Part shown: in pieces, positions 35,375 to 46,607 of the stretch
How the letters are laid out: each line of letters starts with the position of its first letter
How positions within the stretch are numbered: the first letter of the stretch is position 1
Assembly (NCBI RefSeq): GCF_023283895.1
Contig: NZ_JAKILB010000010.1
Span: 91,996 to 155,995, forward strand
Direction of reading: 5' to 3'
From: Shewanella pneumatophori
GTDB lineage: Bacteria; Pseudomonadota; Gammaproteobacteria; Enterobacterales; Shewanellaceae
Length of the DNA stretch: 64,000 nt
The notes under the pieces: model-generated
Told to the model about the DNA's origin: nothing
Database searches by the model: none
The model's input: the letters and a program-made list of their open reading frames with translations, nothing else
Position numbers and translations under genes: made by a program

Positions 35375-37926
35375 AGTGCCTCCTGCTGCAAGCTGCTAAT
35401 CAGTGGTTTTCTGGTTTGCCAAACTAACGGCGCTATAACTGCCACGGCGCTGGCTAAAACGGCTATCAACAATACTCTAAAGTAAGCTTGCCAATCCCAA
35501 ACCATAGCTATGCTCCAGCCAAAGGCTTGCAAGGTCACTTTATTAATCAGCAAATAACCCAGCAAGGCTCCCGTTGGTAGTGCTAATAAGCAAGTAAATA
35601 GCACGATTAACAGCATTTGCCCTGACACTAAAGCGCGCAGTTGATTACGGCTTACGCCCAGTGCATAAAGGCGTGCCAAAGGTGCTTGCCGAGCCTGAGT
35701 CAGCATCAAGCAAGCGCTGAATAACCCGATAGCAGCAACCAGCAAGGTCAAACTATTTAGCACAAGTGTGATTGAAAAAGTGCGTTTGAAAATCTCCAAT
35801 GCTCGCTGTTTTATCTTAGTTTGGTTATACATTTGCGCTTCGCTGAGCGACAGCTTTTGCTGCAGTAGGGTTTCCAGCTCAGTGATGTTATTGGCGTAGC
35901 TAGCGGCAATGCTGGTGGGCAATTCTGATAAGCCCAGTTGTTGCCAGGTTGGTTGGCTTACAATTACTTGGCCGAGGGGATTACCATAATCATAAAAAAT
36001 AGCGCTTATCATTAACGGCTCAATGTTTGCCTGTTCAAATTCCGGCAAGTTGATTTTGTCACCCACATTGAGTTGGTATTTAATGGCGAGCGGTTCACTG
36101 ATCATCACACTTTTAGCGTCGAAGAATGATTGCCAGTGATTGTTACTGCTGACTTTTATTTGATTACTATTACGCAAAGAGTGGGCATCGCGCGTCAGTA
36201 AACTCAGTGGTACTTGTTGATACTGACTGTTGTGGACCCATTGACCAAAGATGGCAGTGACTTTTGGCTGTGTGCTCAAAAATGCTTGGGTGGCGGCAAT
36301 TTTGTCATTAGGTGGGCGAATATATAGGTCGGCATAAAGCCTGTCATGGAGCCAACTCTTCAAGGTTATTTCAAAACTGCCAACTAAAGTATTCATCGAG
36401 ATATTGGCTGTTAGCGCAAGTAACATCGCCATCATGGCTAGTGATAAAGGTGCAATAAGTTCTTTGCTTTCAGCTACTGCATATTGCCACAGACCATTTT
36501 TAGTAAAACGCTCAACTAAGGTTAAGCCGCTTTGCAATGTAAAAGGCAATAGCAAGGGAATGGCAAATGTCACCACACCAAGCAGTGCCAAACTATGCTG
36601 GTAATCACGAGTTAGCGGGAACAGCAATCCTGCAACCCCAAGCAGACACAGTGCAATAATAAATAACTTTTTATGTTTTTGCTTGGCTTGGCTTTGTTGT
36701 TCAAAGCGACTGGCACTGCGCGCCAATGGTTGTTTTGCCAAGGTAGTAAATAGTGGGTAACAGGCGAGAAGCGCCGCCACGAAGGTCAGTCCAATGGCTT
36801 GATACAGCCAGCTCCATTGCCAAAGCCCCGGCAGTAGGCGAGCACCGTAAAGCTGCTCAAGCGTTAGGGCTATCATAGGTTGTAACCAGTGGCTGAGTTG
36901 CAGACCAAGCACAAAGCCAGCAAGCGAGCCGATAAGTACTAAACTAAATAGCTCGATGAGTAGGGCAAACAGCAGCGCCTGTTGTGGCACACCTTGTTGT
37001 TGCAGCTGAACCAGCAGTTTTTGCCGCTTAAGCAGGCTATAGCGTACACCGTTATACGCAATAAAAAGGCCGACAACAAAGGCGAGTAGGCTCATGGCGG
37101 TAAGGTTTAAATGAAAGCTGCGGGTGAGACTAGTGAGTCCTTCGCCATCATCTTGCACCGCAATATCAAAATATTGGCTGGTTTGATGATTAAAGACTTG
37201 ATTGAGCTTTTGCGTTAGCTGTTCTGTTTGACCAAATAGCGCGATATAACTTAATTGCCCGGGACGATTAACCAGACGTTGGCCCAGTGATATATCCATC
37301 AAGATGGCATTGCCAAGCCCTAAGTTGTCGGGGAGTGTAATAATGTTGAGGTCGACGCCATTGAGTCGCATGCTTGCCGATGGAGCAACTTTATCAGCAA
37401 AGCTTTGACTCATTAAGATGTAAGGCGCACCAGTGAGTAACTTATCTAAAGGCAAATCGACAGAAAGTAAAGACGCACTTTGTTGCTCATTGGCTGGCGT
37501 GTATTTATCAGGCTGCTTTTGTTGTGCGGCATCTTGGGCTGTTTGAATTGAAAGGGCGGCGACTAAATCACTGGCTTGTATATCCCAGCGCTGGCCTTGT
37601 TCATCGGTAACAGTATCGTTAAGTACTGCTAATGCTTGAGTGACTCCGGCTTGTCTGAGTTTAAAGTAGATCTGCTCATCGACAGATTTTTGTGCAGCAC
37701 TTGGCGCTAATAGTAGTTGCGCTCTTTGGCTCAATAACTCAGTGGCTTCTGAATAGCTGCGTACCGCATTTTCGTTAGTCGCTCTAACGCCTATCAGCAG
37801 CGTTACCGCTAGAATGATACCTAATAAAATTGCGCCAGCTTGTAATGGAGACTTGAGGTAGTGGCGAGCAAACACGCCTAGACCTAGGCGTATCGTCAGT
37901 CCTAGCGCTGCAGTAGAGCTATTCAT
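35371..37926 (-). CDS. FtsX-type ABC transporter permease (AttFG-like)
   Basis: 851 residues with two FtsX-like four-helix modules, one around residues 265-400 and one at 735-845, and periplasmic segments between them; an additional hydrophobic pair near 420-465 separates the halves. This is the double-permease layout of the LolC/MacB superfamily, working as a mechanotransmission-type transporter rather than a channel. It overlaps the ATPase gene by 8 bp and the lipoprotein gene by 4 bp, so all three are translated as a unit. Confidence 0.88.
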   Translation of the reverse strand: MNSSTAALGLTIRLGLGVFARHYLKSPLQAGAILLGIILAVTLLIGVRATNENAVRSYSEATELLSQRAQLLLAPSAAQKSVDEQIYFKLRQAGVTQALAVLNDTVTDEQGQRWDIQASDLVAALSIQTAQDAAQQKQPDKYTPANEQQSASLLSVDLPLDKLLTGAPYILMSQSFADKVAPSASMRLNGVDLNIITLPDNLGLGNAILMDISLGQRLVNRPGQLSYIALFGQTEQLTQKLNQVFNHQTSQYFDIAVQDDGEGLTSLTRSFHLNLTAMSLLAFVVGLFIAYNGVRYSLLKRQKLLVQLQQQGVPQQALLFALLIELFSLVLIGSLAGFVLGLQLSHWLQPMIALTLEQLYGARLLPGLWQWSWLYQAIGLTFVAALLACYPLFTTLAKQPLARSASRFEQQSQAKQKHKKLFIIALCLLGVAGLLFPLTRDYQHSLALLGVVTFAIPLLLPFTLQSGLTLVERFTKNGLWQYAVAESKELIAPLSLAMMAMLLALTANISMNTLVGSFEITLKSWLHDRLYADLYIRPPNDKIAATQAFLSTQPKVTAIFGQWVHNSQYQQVPLSLLTRDAHSLRNSNQIKVSSNNHWQSFFDAKSVMISEPLAIKYQLNVGDKINLPEFEQANIEPLMISAIFYDYGNPLGQVIVSQPTWQQLGLSELPTSIAASYANNITELETLLQQKLSLSEAQMYNQTKIKQRALEIFKRTFSITLVLNSLTLLVAAIGLFSACLMLTQARQAPLARLYALGVSRNQLRALVSGQMLLIVLFTCLLALPTGALLGYLLINKVTLQAFGWSIAMVWDWQAYFRVLLIAVLASAVAVIAPLVWQTRKPLISSLQQEAL

Positions 37927-38587
37927 GAATTAACCCTTGCTCTAAATGCCAGCGCCTTTGCATAAACGCTGCGCATTCATTGCTGTGGGTTACCATTAAA
38001 ATGCTGGTTTGGGATTCTTGGGCTAGCTGTGTTAGCAGTGACATCACCTGCTGCCCGGCTTTTTCATCTAAGTTACCGGTTGGTTCGTCAGCTAATAACA
38101 GGCTTGGCTTGTGGGCGAGTGCACGAGCAATAGCTACGCGTTGCTGCTGACCGCCAGAAAGGGTTTCTACATTACGGTTTTTGACTTCATCAAGACCAAG
38201 CTGACTTAGTAAGTAGTCACACCATGGGCTCCAGTTTTGTTGATTTAAGCGCAGCGAAAAGGCAATATTGTCGCGTACATTAAGCGGTGTGAGTAAGTTA
38301 AATTGCTGAAAGACAACACCTAAGTGTTGGCGACGAAACTGGCTCCATTGTTTATCTTGCCAGTTAGAGGTATCGCTGCCATTTAGCAGCAATTGGCCTT
38401 GTTTGATAAATTCAAAGCCACCAATGATATTTAAAAGGGTGCTTTTACCACTGCCACTAGGGCCTGTAAGAGCAACGGTGTCAGCAGGATTAATGCTGAG
38501 ATTAATCCCTGTGAGAACTTGATGGTATTTATCACCATCGTTAAAGCCTTTTGAAACCTGACGCAAACTAACAATAGCGTGACTCAT
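37919..38587 (-). CDS. ABC transporter ATPase (LolD/AttE-like)
   Basis: 222 residues with Walker A GPSGSGKST, signature LSGGQQQRVAIARAL, Walker B LLLADEPTGNLD and a switch His (MVTHSNE). These match the LolD/MacB-type ATPases. It is the first gene of a three-gene operon with permease and AttH-like lipoprotein. The true Lol genes are usually lolCDE together, so the lolD name is not used. Confidence 0.9.
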   Translation of the reverse strand: MSHAIVSLRQVSKGFNDGDKYHQVLTGINLSINPADTVALTGPSGSGKSTLLNIIGGFEFIKQGQLLLNGSDTSNWQDKQWSQFRRQHLGVVFQQFNLLTPLNVRDNIAFSLRLNQQNWSPWCDYLLSQLGLDEVKNRNVETLSGGQQQRVAIARALAHKPSLLLADEPTGNLDEKAGQQVMSLLTQLAQESQTSILMVTHSNECAAFMQRRWHLEQGLIHE

Positions 38588-38935
38588 GACTTCCCCTGTA
38601 AAACCTACTTCCTTGAGGCAAGGTTAATTTAGCATGTTTTTTGGTCTATACGTATTTGTATCTCAATAAGATCTCATATTCTTAATTAGATGATTTTAGA
38701 GGGAGGACTAAACCTTTTGGGTATAAACGAGATAATTTGATAAAATATCGAGCTTTGTTTATGTTGGCATTCGTTCTCCTCTCTATATTGTGCAATATCA
38801 GCTGTTATTTTGGTGGCTAAATGCTTACCTTTCTATACTTGAATTAATTGAGTTAACGTACAGACCTTATTGGTTGCAGCACTTTATAAAGTGGCATCCT
38901 TATTAACAACGTCCTAGTTACAGTGGAATAGGAAT
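38588..38935. other. Divergent intergenic region (348 bp)
   Basis: Lies between the ABC operon (minus) and the hybrid kinase gene (plus), so it holds both promoters. It is AT-rich. No operator, repeat, RNA or small ORF was recognised. Confidence 0.5.
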
Positions 38936-41900
38936 ATGAGCAGACTTCGTACTTTTCGCAGCCGTATATTAGCGCAAATTGCTTTGCCATTAATTGCCAT
39001 TATGGCAATGGTGTTCGGCGCCAATGCTTGGCTGAATTATCAGAGCGAAAAGCAAGATATTTATGATCAGTTAGCACAAGGTGCAGATAATGCAGCGCTG
39101 CATTTGCAATATCTGCTTGAAAGTGCTGAAACTGATACTCGCTCTACTGCTGATTTGCTTACCGAAGCCAGCCATCAAGGTATGTTGCCTGATGAGGAAA
39201 GATTAAAGCTGCTGCTTATCCGTCGGCTAGAAAGGCATGAAGACTTTTATGGTAATACGATCGCATTTCGCGAAAATGTGGTCGCAAATAAGTCAACATT
39301 CGCACCCTATGCTTACCGTGATGGCAGTAAAATACTCACGCTTGATATTGGGTCTGAAGGTTACAATTACGCTAATGGTGAGTGGGATTGGTGGAGCCAA
39401 GCGATCAATAACGATAATGGCTATTGGACTCCTTCCTATTTTGATGCTGGAGGGGGGAATGAGCTGATGATCACTTATGCGCACTCATTCGGTGAGCAAA
39501 TACCTTATCTCGGCGTAGTCACTGTTGACTTAGCTCTAAGTCAGATTCCTAAAATTCTTAACATTGCAGCTAATAAAGTGGTCATTATTGATGATCAAGG
39601 CCAGCTCATTTATCACAATAATCACAGTTTACTACTTGAACAAGGAACCGAGCATTGGTTGGCTAAATCAAAAGGTAATCAGGCTTTTTTAGATATAGTT
39701 GAAACTGGTGCTGCGGGGCATGCAAGGATTGAAAATGCAGAGGGTGATAAATATCTTGCCAGCATTGCTATTGTGCCTGCACTCAAATGGCGAGTCGTCA
39801 CCCTGACATCAGATAAGTTACTTCATGCGGAGTTACTAAAAGACATCTTATCGTTGGGCTTAATCTTATGTTTATTAGCTATTTTGTTGCTGCTAACAGG
39901 CTACCTTACGGCAAAACGTCTTACTCGTCCGATTGAAGAATTAGCTGAGGGGATCGTTGCTTTTGGTGCAGGGAATACTAAACGCATTAGCAAACCTGTA
40001 GGTGCAGCAAGCGAGATTGTTACACTTACAAATAAATTCAATGATATGGCTGAAGTGTTGGAGCAAAGAGAGGAAGCGTTGCTTGACTCTAGCGGTAACC
40101 GGTTCGCCAAACTGATAGATGGTATGAGTGATAAATCTTTTTATTGCTCAGTGTTTCCAGATGGCTTGTTGGGTCAAGTTAGCGCTGGTGTCGAAAAAGT
40201 ACTGGGTATAACGCCTGAATTGTTGAAAAGAAAGTATCAAAGAATGTTCTCAGGTAACCCCATTAATGAACTTAATTGGCAGTACATGGATAAGGCGTTA
40301 CTCGGTGAGAACGTGCCGCCGCATCAAGTTGAGATGGTTGATGCCGCAGGCAAGCTGAGACGGCTAGATGTATTTATGCAGCCCTTAATATCAGATAATC
40401 AAGAAGTACTCTCGGTTGAGATGTTGTTTAATGATGTTAGCGAACAATTTAGCGCTGTAGCATGGTCAAATGCTGTACTGGAGTCGGCTCCTGAAGCGAT
40501 ATTGATCGTTGAAGAAAGTGGTCATCTAGTCTTCAGCAATAGCCGATGTCAGAGACTGTTTGGTTATGACGAAGAACAGATGAAAGCGCTATCTGTCGAT
40601 GAACTTGTACCTGATGCGGCTCGTGGAGCGCATGCCGAACAACGGGCACAGTTTATTAGTGAAGGTCGTGACCGAAAAATGGGCTCAAATATAGATTCGC
40701 TCCTAATGGGAATAAAAGCTGACGGTACAGAGTTTCCTGTTGAGATAAGCCTAGGATTACTGCCTAGAAATGAAGATGGAGAGCAGCAAGTCGCTGCAAC
40801 AGTAAGAGATATTTCAGCTGAACTAGCTGTCGCTCAGCAAATAAAAGACAGTGAAAATCGTTTTCGCGGCCTTGTGGCTAATATTCCTGGTGTTGTTTAT
40901 CGTACAAGTATTGGTGACTGCTGGATGATGGAATATGTCAGCGATAACATTAGTCACATCAGTGGGTACCCTGCATCGGACTTTATTGAAAGTAGTGGCC
41001 GTAGCTACCAGAGTATAATTGTCGAAGAAGATATACCTTTGGTCAATAACACTATTGAAGAGGCACTTTTAGAGCAGAAGAGTTTTGAAGTGCAATATCG
41101 CATCAAGCACAGGGATGGCAGCATTCATTGGGTGCAGGAAAAGGGCAAAGCCATTTACGATGATAATGCAATTGCTCTATGGTTCGATGGCAGTATTCAT
41201 GACATCACCAGTAGTAAGCTTGCTCAAGAGGCGATAGCACAGTCGCAACAGCAATTAGAGACGATAACAGAATCAATTCCGAGCACTGTGTACCAAATGC
41301 ACTGGTGTAGTAATACTGAGCGTAGATTTACCTTTTTATCCAGCGCTTGTATTGCAACGCTAGGTTTCCACCGAGACGAAGTGCTAAATAACTTTGACCG
41401 TGTTGCTGAGTGCATTGTTAGTGAAGAGCGCGCCGGTATTATCGAAGCCCTGTCGGGCAAAAGCAGTAAAGGGATGAAATGGACTAAAGAGTTTAGGTAC
41501 CAGCACCCAGTAGGCGATACACGTTGGTTGCAAGCGGGGGCTCATGGCGACCTTCAAAATGATGGCGGCATCATTTGGAACGGTTACCTAATGGATATTA
41601 CTGACCGTAAACAGGTTGATAAAGAATTAGAGGAGCGAGAAGCGCACTTTAGGGCATTATTCGATAACGCAGGCATTGGCATTGTAAATGTTGATGAAAA
41701 AGGCACGATACTAGATTGTAACGAGCAATTTAGTTTCTATTTGCAGATTGGTGCCGATGAGGTCATTGGTCGTTCCTTTTTTGATTATCAGTTCGATGAA
41801 GATCGAGATACAACTAGAGCGTTATTCCGTGAACTCTCCGTGAATGGTAACGATTGTATCACTGCTGAGGTTCGTTTAATCAATCAGTCCTCTGAGTGTA

Positions 41901-44215
41901 TGTGGATGGATCTAAGCTTAACGCGGTTACAAAACTCAGAAGGTGAATTAAGTTCTATGGTGCTATCTATGGCCGATATCACCTCGTTAAAGCAACTTTC
42001 TCAGCAGTTGAGTCAAGCAAAAGACATTGCCGATGCTGCCAACCAAGCTAAGAGTGATTTTTTAGCCAATATGTCCCATGAAATCCGCACACCGATGAAT
42101 GCCATTATTGGTATGTCTCAGCTTTGTTTGCAGACGGAGCTCGATGCTAAGCAGCAAAACTATGTGCAGAAAATTGATAGAGCTTCTAAGTCACTGCTGG
42201 GGATCATTAACGACATTCTTGATTTTTCTAAGATTGAAGCTGGCAAACTTGATATCGAGTCTGTGCCATTTCAGCTCGATACCATGCTTGAAGATCTTAG
42301 CGATATGTTCTCAACCAAAGCGGCTGAGAAGCAATTAGAGTTGTTGTTTGCTGTAGCGCCAAATATTCCAAGGCACCTTGAAGGAGATCCATTACGTCTG
42401 AGTCAGGTATTGATTAACCTGATGAACAATGCGATTAAGTTTACCGAGCAAGGCGAGATATTGTTATCCATTAGTCAATTGGAGTTGGTTGATGAACAGA
42501 TATTACTGAAATTTAGCGTACGCGACAGTGGTATTGGCTTACTTGAGGAGCAGCGCAACAAGCTGTTTAAGTCATTTAGCCAAGCTGACACTTCAACCAC
42601 ACGCCGTTATGGCGGCACAGGGCTTGGGCTAGCGATTAGCAAGCAGCTAGTCGAGTTAATGGGCGGTGAAATCGGTGTCGATAGTCAGTTTGGTCATGGT
42701 AGTACCTTTTATTTCACTGTCAGCTTGAATGTTGCTGATAAAAAGGTGCTAAAAGTCAAACAAGAAGTTGAGGGGATGCGTATCTTAGTTGCTGACGACA
42801 ACGCGACCGCCCGTGACATCTTGCGTACGACTCTAGAGAGTATGGGCTTTGAGGTAGATGTAGTTAAGAGTGGTGCTGAAGCGGTACAGCACTGTAAAAC
42901 CCATGATTATGCTGTAGCACTCATTGATTGGCTTATGCCCGAAATGAACGGTATTGAAGCGGCTAAACAGATATTAGCTAATCAAGCTCAGCCACCCAAA
43001 GTCCTTATTGTATCGGCTCATGCCAATCATGAATTAACCGATGAACTCGAACAACTCGATATTGCCGGGTTTATCACGAAACCGATTAGTGCTTCACGTT
43101 TGCTCGACGGCATCATGCTGTCGTTAGGTGAGCAAGGCACTATGCCCGTGAGGCAAAACACATCTAATATCAGTCAATTATTGTTAGCACAGCTAAAAGG
43201 CAAACGCATTTTACTTGTTGAAGATAATGAAATGAATCAAGAGGTGGCTAGCGAGTTTTTAGAGCAAGTCGGTGTGGTGTTGTCCATTGCTGAAAATGGC
43301 CAAATAGCATTAGAAAAACTGACAATGCAAAGCTTTGATTTAATATTGATGGATTGCCAAATGCCGGTTATGGACGGTTATCAAGCTACTCAAGCGTTGC
43401 GAAATATGCCGGGACTGGCCGACATACCAGTGATAGCAATGACAGCTAACGCAATGGCCGGTGACAAAGAGATGTGCCTACAAGCTGGCATGAATGATCA
43501 TATTGCTAAACCGGTTGAAGCGTCATTGTTATATACCAAGCTGCTGCATTATTTAGTCGATGATACTCAGGTTAGGCAAGATGCAGACTGCAAGCAGAAC
43601 AATGATATCCAATCTTGGCCGAACCATCATACTATCGATGTCGATAAAGGTCTGCAGTTGGTACAAAATTCTGTGCGTTTATATCAGCGGATTTTTGAGC
43701 GTTTCAGCAGCGGTCAGATTGATATTGCAGCGCAAATAGAGCAGGCCTTGGATGATGGTAAAGTAGATGATGCAATTCGTTATGCGCATACCTTAAAAGG
43801 GGTTGCTGGTAACCTGTACTCTGCTGAGCTGAGTGAGCTAGCGAGAACGATAGAGGCCAAACTGCAAGATTCATCGACAGCCGATGTTAGCCAAGAGCTA
43901 GCTAAATTGGCGACGTTAGTGGAGTCAATTTGCTGTGCGATTACAGAGTGGATGGCGCAACTGAACTCACCGCAGCTCGATCAAACAGTCGCGATTGAAG
44001 AGATCGCAACAGCAGGGCAGCTAAATGATGCTGTTAGCGAGTTACTACAAATGCTTGAAGATGCTGATGCTGACGCGGTCGAAAAAATGGATGCAATGCG
44101 CTCTCAGGTTTCTGAGTCGTTATGGCAAAAAATGAGCCCAGCAGTCAATATGGTTAATCAATATCAGTTTGACGAAGCAGCCCAACTCATTAAGCAGTTA
44201 TTTAAATTGTCGTAA
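38936..44215 (+). CDS. Hybrid sensor histidine kinase with dCache, HAMP, multiple PAS, two receivers and Hpt
   Basis: 1,759 residues. One membrane helix near 12-30 and another near 303-326 bracket a periplasmic dCache-type domain (about 35-300). A HAMP (to about 380) is followed by several PAS domains (about 390-1030). HisKA has the phospho-acceptor His about 1048 in [12 protein letters not shown]; the ATPase domain shows [10 protein letters not shown] and [12 protein letters not shown]. Two receivers follow, with Asp in [12 protein letters not shown] (about 1332) and [13 protein letters not shown] (about 1472), then an Hpt with [12 protein letters not shown] (about 1618). This is a BarA/ArcB-like phosphorelay plan but much longer. 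An HD-GYP response regulator gene follows 122 bp downstream, a likely partner. The dCache ligand is unknown. Confidence 0.93.
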   Translation: MSRLRTFRSRILAQIALPLIAIMAMVFGANAWLNYQSEKQDIYDQLAQGADNAALHLQYLLESAETDTRSTADLLTEASHQGMLPDEERLKLLLIRRLERHEDFYGNTIAFRENVVANKSTFAPYAYRDGSKILTLDIGSEGYNYANGEWDWWSQAINNDNGYWTPSYFDAGGGNELMITYAHSFGEQIPYLGVVTVDLALSQIPKILNIAANKVVIIDDQGQLIYHNNHSLLLEQGTEHWLAKSKGNQAFLDIVETGAAGHARIENAEGDKYLASIAIVPALKWRVVTLTSDKLLHAELLKDILSLGLILCLLAILLLLTGYLTAKRLTRPIEELAEGIVAFGAGNTKRISKPVGAASEIVTLTNKFNDMAEVLEQREEALLDSSGNRFAKLIDGMSDKSFYCSVFPDGLLGQVSAGVEKVLGITPELLKRKYQRMFSGNPINELNWQYMDKALLGENVPPHQVEMVDAAGKLRRLDVFMQPLISDNQEVLSVEMLFNDVSEQFSAVAWSNAVLESAPEAILIVEESGHLVFSNSRCQRLFGYDEEQMKALSVDELVPDAARGAHAEQRAQFISEGRDRKMGSNIDSLLMGIKADGTEFPVEISLGLLPRNEDGEQQVAATVRDISAELAVAQQIKDSENRFRGLVANIPGVVYRTSIGDCWMMEYVSDNISHISGYPASDFIESSGRSYQSIIVEEDIPLVNNTIEEALLEQKSFEVQYRIKHRDGSIHWVQEKGKAIYDDNAIALWFDGSIHDITSSKLAQEAIAQSQQQLETITESIPSTVYQMHWCSNTERRFTFLSSACIATLGFHRDEVLNNFDRVAECIVSEERAGIIEALSGKSSKGMKWTKEFRYQHPVGDTRWLQAGAHGDLQNDGGIIWNGYLMDITDRKQVDKELEEREAHFRALFDNAGIGIVNVDEKGTILDCNEQFSFYLQIGADEVIGRSFFDYQFDEDRDTTRALFRELSVNGNDCITAEVRLINQSSECMWMDLSLTRLQNSEGELSSMVLSMADITSLKQLSQQLSQAKDIADAANQAKSDFLANMSHEIRTPMNAIIGMSQLCLQTELDAKQQNYVQKIDRASKSLLGIINDILDFSKIEAGKLDIESVPFQLDTMLEDLSDMFSTKAAEKQLELLFAVAPNIPRHLEGDPLRLSQVLINLMNNAIKFTEQGEILLSISQLELVDEQILLKFSVRDSGIGLLEEQRNKLFKSFSQADTSTTRRYGGTGLGLAISKQLVELMGGEIGVDSQFGHGSTFYFTVSLNVADKKVLKVKQEVEGMRILVADDNATARDILRTTLESMGFEVDVVKSGAEAVQHCKTHDYAVALIDWLMPEMNGIEAAKQILANQAQPPKVLIVSAHANHELTDELEQLDIAGFITKPISASRLLDGIMLSLGEQGTMPVRQNTSNISQLLLAQLKGKRILLVEDNEMNQEVASEFLEQVGVVLSIAENGQIALEKLTMQSFDLILMDCQMPVMDGYQATQALRNMPGLADIPVIAMTANAMAGDKEMCLQAGMNDHIAKPVEASLLYTKLLHYLVDDTQVRQDADCKQNNDIQSWPNHHTIDVDKGLQLVQNSVRLYQRIFERFSSGQIDIAAQIEQALDDGKVDDAIRYAHTLKGVAGNLYSAELSELARTIEAKLQDSSTADVSQELAKLATLVESICCAITEWMAQLNSPQLDQTVAIEEIATAGQLNDAVSELLQMLEDADADAVEKMDAMRSQVSESLWQKMSPAVNMVNQYQFDEAAQLIKQLFKLS

Positions 44216-44337
44216 TTGTTTGTGACTCGAAAAGTTAAGCCAAGCAAGCATGGTTTGCCACATGGTTATTGCTGTTTGGCTATACTAAACATCAAAAATT
44301 GCCGCAAAAAGTGTTGCAGTAAAGGAGCAAGAGGTTA

Positions 44338-45357
44338 ATGGACAACGCTACTGTTTTAGTTGTTGATGATACACCAGAGAATATCGATATATTGGTGGGC
44401 ATTCTGGCACAAGACTATAAAGTTAAGGTCGCTATTGATGGTCCTCGTGCACTGACGTTAGCGGCAAAAACTGTTCCCGACCTTATTCTGTTGGATGTGA
44501 TGATGCCAGGCATGAACGGTTATGAGGTGTGCAAACGTTTAAAGCAAGATCCTCTAACGAGTCATATCCCGGTTATTTTCGTCACGGCATTAACCGAGGT
44601 TGCTGATGAAACTCAAGGGTTTGAGCTTGGTGCTGTAGATTACATTACTAAGCCTGTGAGTGCGCCAGTGGTTAAAGCGCGAGTGAAGACTCATTTAGCT
44701 TTATACGATCAAAAGCGCTTACTGGAGCAAGAAGTAAAAGCGCGCACCAAAGAGTTAGAAGACACTCGTTTTGAGATCATTCGTCGCCTTGGCCGCGCTG
44801 CAGAGTATAAGGATAATGAAACTGGCCTGCACGTTATTAGAATGAGCCACTATGCGCGCTTGTTAGCGGTGCAATCAGGCTTACCTGATAAATATTGCGA
44901 GCTGATTTATAACGCCGCACCTATGCACGATATCGGTAAAATCGGCACCCCAGATGCTATTTTGAAAAAGCCAGATAAACTCGATGAGCAAGAATGGCTA
45001 GAGATGCAACGCCATGCAGAAATCGGCGCTGAAATCATAGGTGAGCATAGTGACCCACTATTGGAAATGGCGCGCAGAATAGCCTTAAGTCACCACGAAA
45101 AGTGGGATGGTAGCGGTTATCCATTTGGCTTATCGGGGACTGATATTCCTATTGAGGCGCGCATTATTGCTATTGCCGATGTGTTCGATGCCCTCACTTC
45201 AATTCGGCCCTATAAAAAAGCTTGGTCAGTGGCCGATGCTGTTGCTTTGATTGAAAGTGAGTCGGGTAAGCATTTTGATCCAGAGTTAGTCAATCACTTT
45301 AAGCAAGTTATAGATGAGGCCGTCAAAATTCGTGATAGCCACAATGAAACGGCATAG
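44338..45357 (+). CDS. Response regulator with HD-GYP phosphodiesterase domain
   Basis: 339 residues: an N-terminal receiver with Asp in LILLDVMMPGMNGYE, a connecting coiled coil (EQEVKARTKELEDTRF), and an HD-GYP domain with MHDIGKIGTPD and HHEKWDGSGYP, the metal and c-di-GMP phosphodiesterase signatures. It should degrade c-di-GMP when its receiver is phosphorylated, probably by the adjacent hybrid kinase. GGAGCAAGAGG precedes the ATG. A Rho-independent terminator follows. Confidence 0.93.
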   Translation: MDNATVLVVDDTPENIDILVGILAQDYKVKVAIDGPRALTLAAKTVPDLILLDVMMPGMNGYEVCKRLKQDPLTSHIPVIFVTALTEVADETQGFELGAVDYITKPVSAPVVKARVKTHLALYDQKRLLEQEVKARTKELEDTRFEIIRRLGRAAEYKDNETGLHVIRMSHYARLLAVQSGLPDKYCELIYNAAPMHDIGKIGTPDAILKKPDKLDEQEWLEMQRHAEIGAEIIGEHSDPLLEMARRIALSHHEKWDGSGYPFGLSGTDIPIEARIIAIADVFDALTSIRPYKKAWSVADAVALIESESGKHFDPELVNHFKQVIDEAVKIRDSHNETA

Positions 45358-45388
45358 CTAAAGTTGCAGGTAGCAAGGTATAGAAATG

Positions 45389-45412
45389 AAAAAGGCGCTT
45401 ACAGCGCCTTTT
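45389..45412. terminator. Terminator between the HD-GYP gene and ygfZ
   Basis: AAGGCGCT and AGCGCCTT with a short loop, flanked by A on the left and T on the right, so it can serve both convergent genes. Confidence 0.85.
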
Positions 45413-45449
45413 ATATTTTTGTTTACTCTTAGGTTTTAAAGTCTAGAAC

Positions 45450-46421
45450 CTAGTCTTGCTCTTCTAGCGAGTATGGCAGTGCAATAAGGCTTAATGTTGA
45501 AGCTTCATCACCGGCAACTCTTAATTTTGCATCAAGCTCAGTATCGTTAGCCAATACCGCTGTTAGCAATACTTGCTCACCACGCTGAGTGCTTTCGATA
45601 ATCGTACCTGCACGGCGGTAACCTTCACCATCTTCTAACGCGATTTCAAGTTGGCTATCATCTGTTAATGGCGCCGATACCTTGCCACTAATAATATACA
45701 GTGCACGTTTATTACCGCCACGGTACTTCATACGCGCTACAGTTTCTTGGCCCATGTAGCAGCCTTTCTTAAAGCTGATGCCGTTAACTGCTTGTACGTT
45801 ACACATTTGCGGTACAAATTGACCTTGGTGACTAGCGCCAAGATTTGGGTAACCGGCTAAGATCTCAAGCGCTTGCCATGCATCTGCGGTTACAACACCA
45901 GTGTCGATTTTTGCTGTCAGTGCATCTGCGTGAGCACGTTCAATGGCCACAATATAACGACCAGCGTCATGAATAATCATGCCGTTATCGATCAAGGTTA
46001 GCTCTGGGCTCAATTGGCCAAATTGCTCAGTTAACCAAGTCTCAGCTTGCTCGCCAGCAACCCCGAGTAATAACCAAGCATCAGTTACATCAGTAAGCTC
46101 TACTTTACTAAATACTGCGTATTTCTGCAGTTGCGGTAAGTCTAATGCCAAAGTCTGTTTTGGCATCATTAAGAATAGGGTTTCATCTTTAGCAAATGTT
46201 CTAAAGGTAGCTAGCATCTTGCCTTTTGGATCACAATGCGCGCCCCAGCGCCATTGGTCATTTTCAAGTGAGCTAATATCGGTAGTCACTTGGCCGTGAA
46301 TAAAGCTGCGACCTTGCTCACCTGTGACAGACATTAAACCTAAGTGTGAAAGTTCAGCAAAAAGTAGTTCTGGCTGTGGGCCGGTAAGAGGCCAAGTAGG
46401 TTGAGAAGTTGACAACGTCAT
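45450..46421 (-). CDS. ygfZ: YgfZ, folate-dependent Fe-S cluster repair/tRNA-modification protein
   Basis: 323 residues with the diagnostic K-G-C-Y-x-G-Q-E motif (KGCYMGQETVARMKYRG) and a GcvT-like fold. YgfZ helps maintain certain Fe-S enzymes such as MiaB and binds tetrahydrofolate in the cytoplasm. A TTG extends the frame to 46445; the ATG at 46421 is preferred as it begins near the conserved domain. It stands alone, with serA terminating 187 bp upstream. Confidence 0.9.
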   Translation of the reverse strand: MTLSTSQPTWPLTGPQPELLFAELSHLGLMSVTGEQGRSFIHGQVTTDISSLENDQWRWGAHCDPKGKMLATFRTFAKDETLFLMMPKQTLALDLPQLQKYAVFSKVELTDVTDAWLLLGVAGEQAETWLTEQFGQLSPELTLIDNGMIIHDAGRYIVAIERAHADALTAKIDTGVVTADAWQALEILAGYPNLGASHQGQFVPQMCNVQAVNGISFKKGCYMGQETVARMKYRGGNKRALYIISGKVSAPLTDDSQLEIALEDGEGYRRAGTIIESTQRGEQVLLTAVLANDTELDAKLRVAGDEASTLSLIALPYSLEEQD

Positions 46422-46527
46422 GTGAGAGTCCAAGAATTGAATCAAGTAAGGACAATGATTGTACCGCTAAATTCTTACTCTGCAAGCGTAGTTGTTCAAA
46501 CAATTTGTGTCGAAGTTAATAAAAACA

Positions 46528-46557
46528 AAGGCCGTATAAACTGATTTATACGGCCTT
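46528..46557 (-). terminator. Terminator of serA
   Basis: AAGGCCGTATAAA-CTGA-TTTATACGGCCTT, perfect 13-bp stem. On the minus strand TTTGTTTTT follows, matching serA direction; 50 bp past the serA stop. Confidence 0.9.
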
Positions 46558-46607
46558 ATTTTCCATGCTATTAGGTTTGTGCTAATGCATCTGGTTTACA
46601 GCTTCAA

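Noticed and set aside
37919..38587. Naming the ATPase lolD
   Set aside because: Genuine lolD sits with lolC and lolE; here the partner is a double FtsX permease and an AttH-like lipoprotein.
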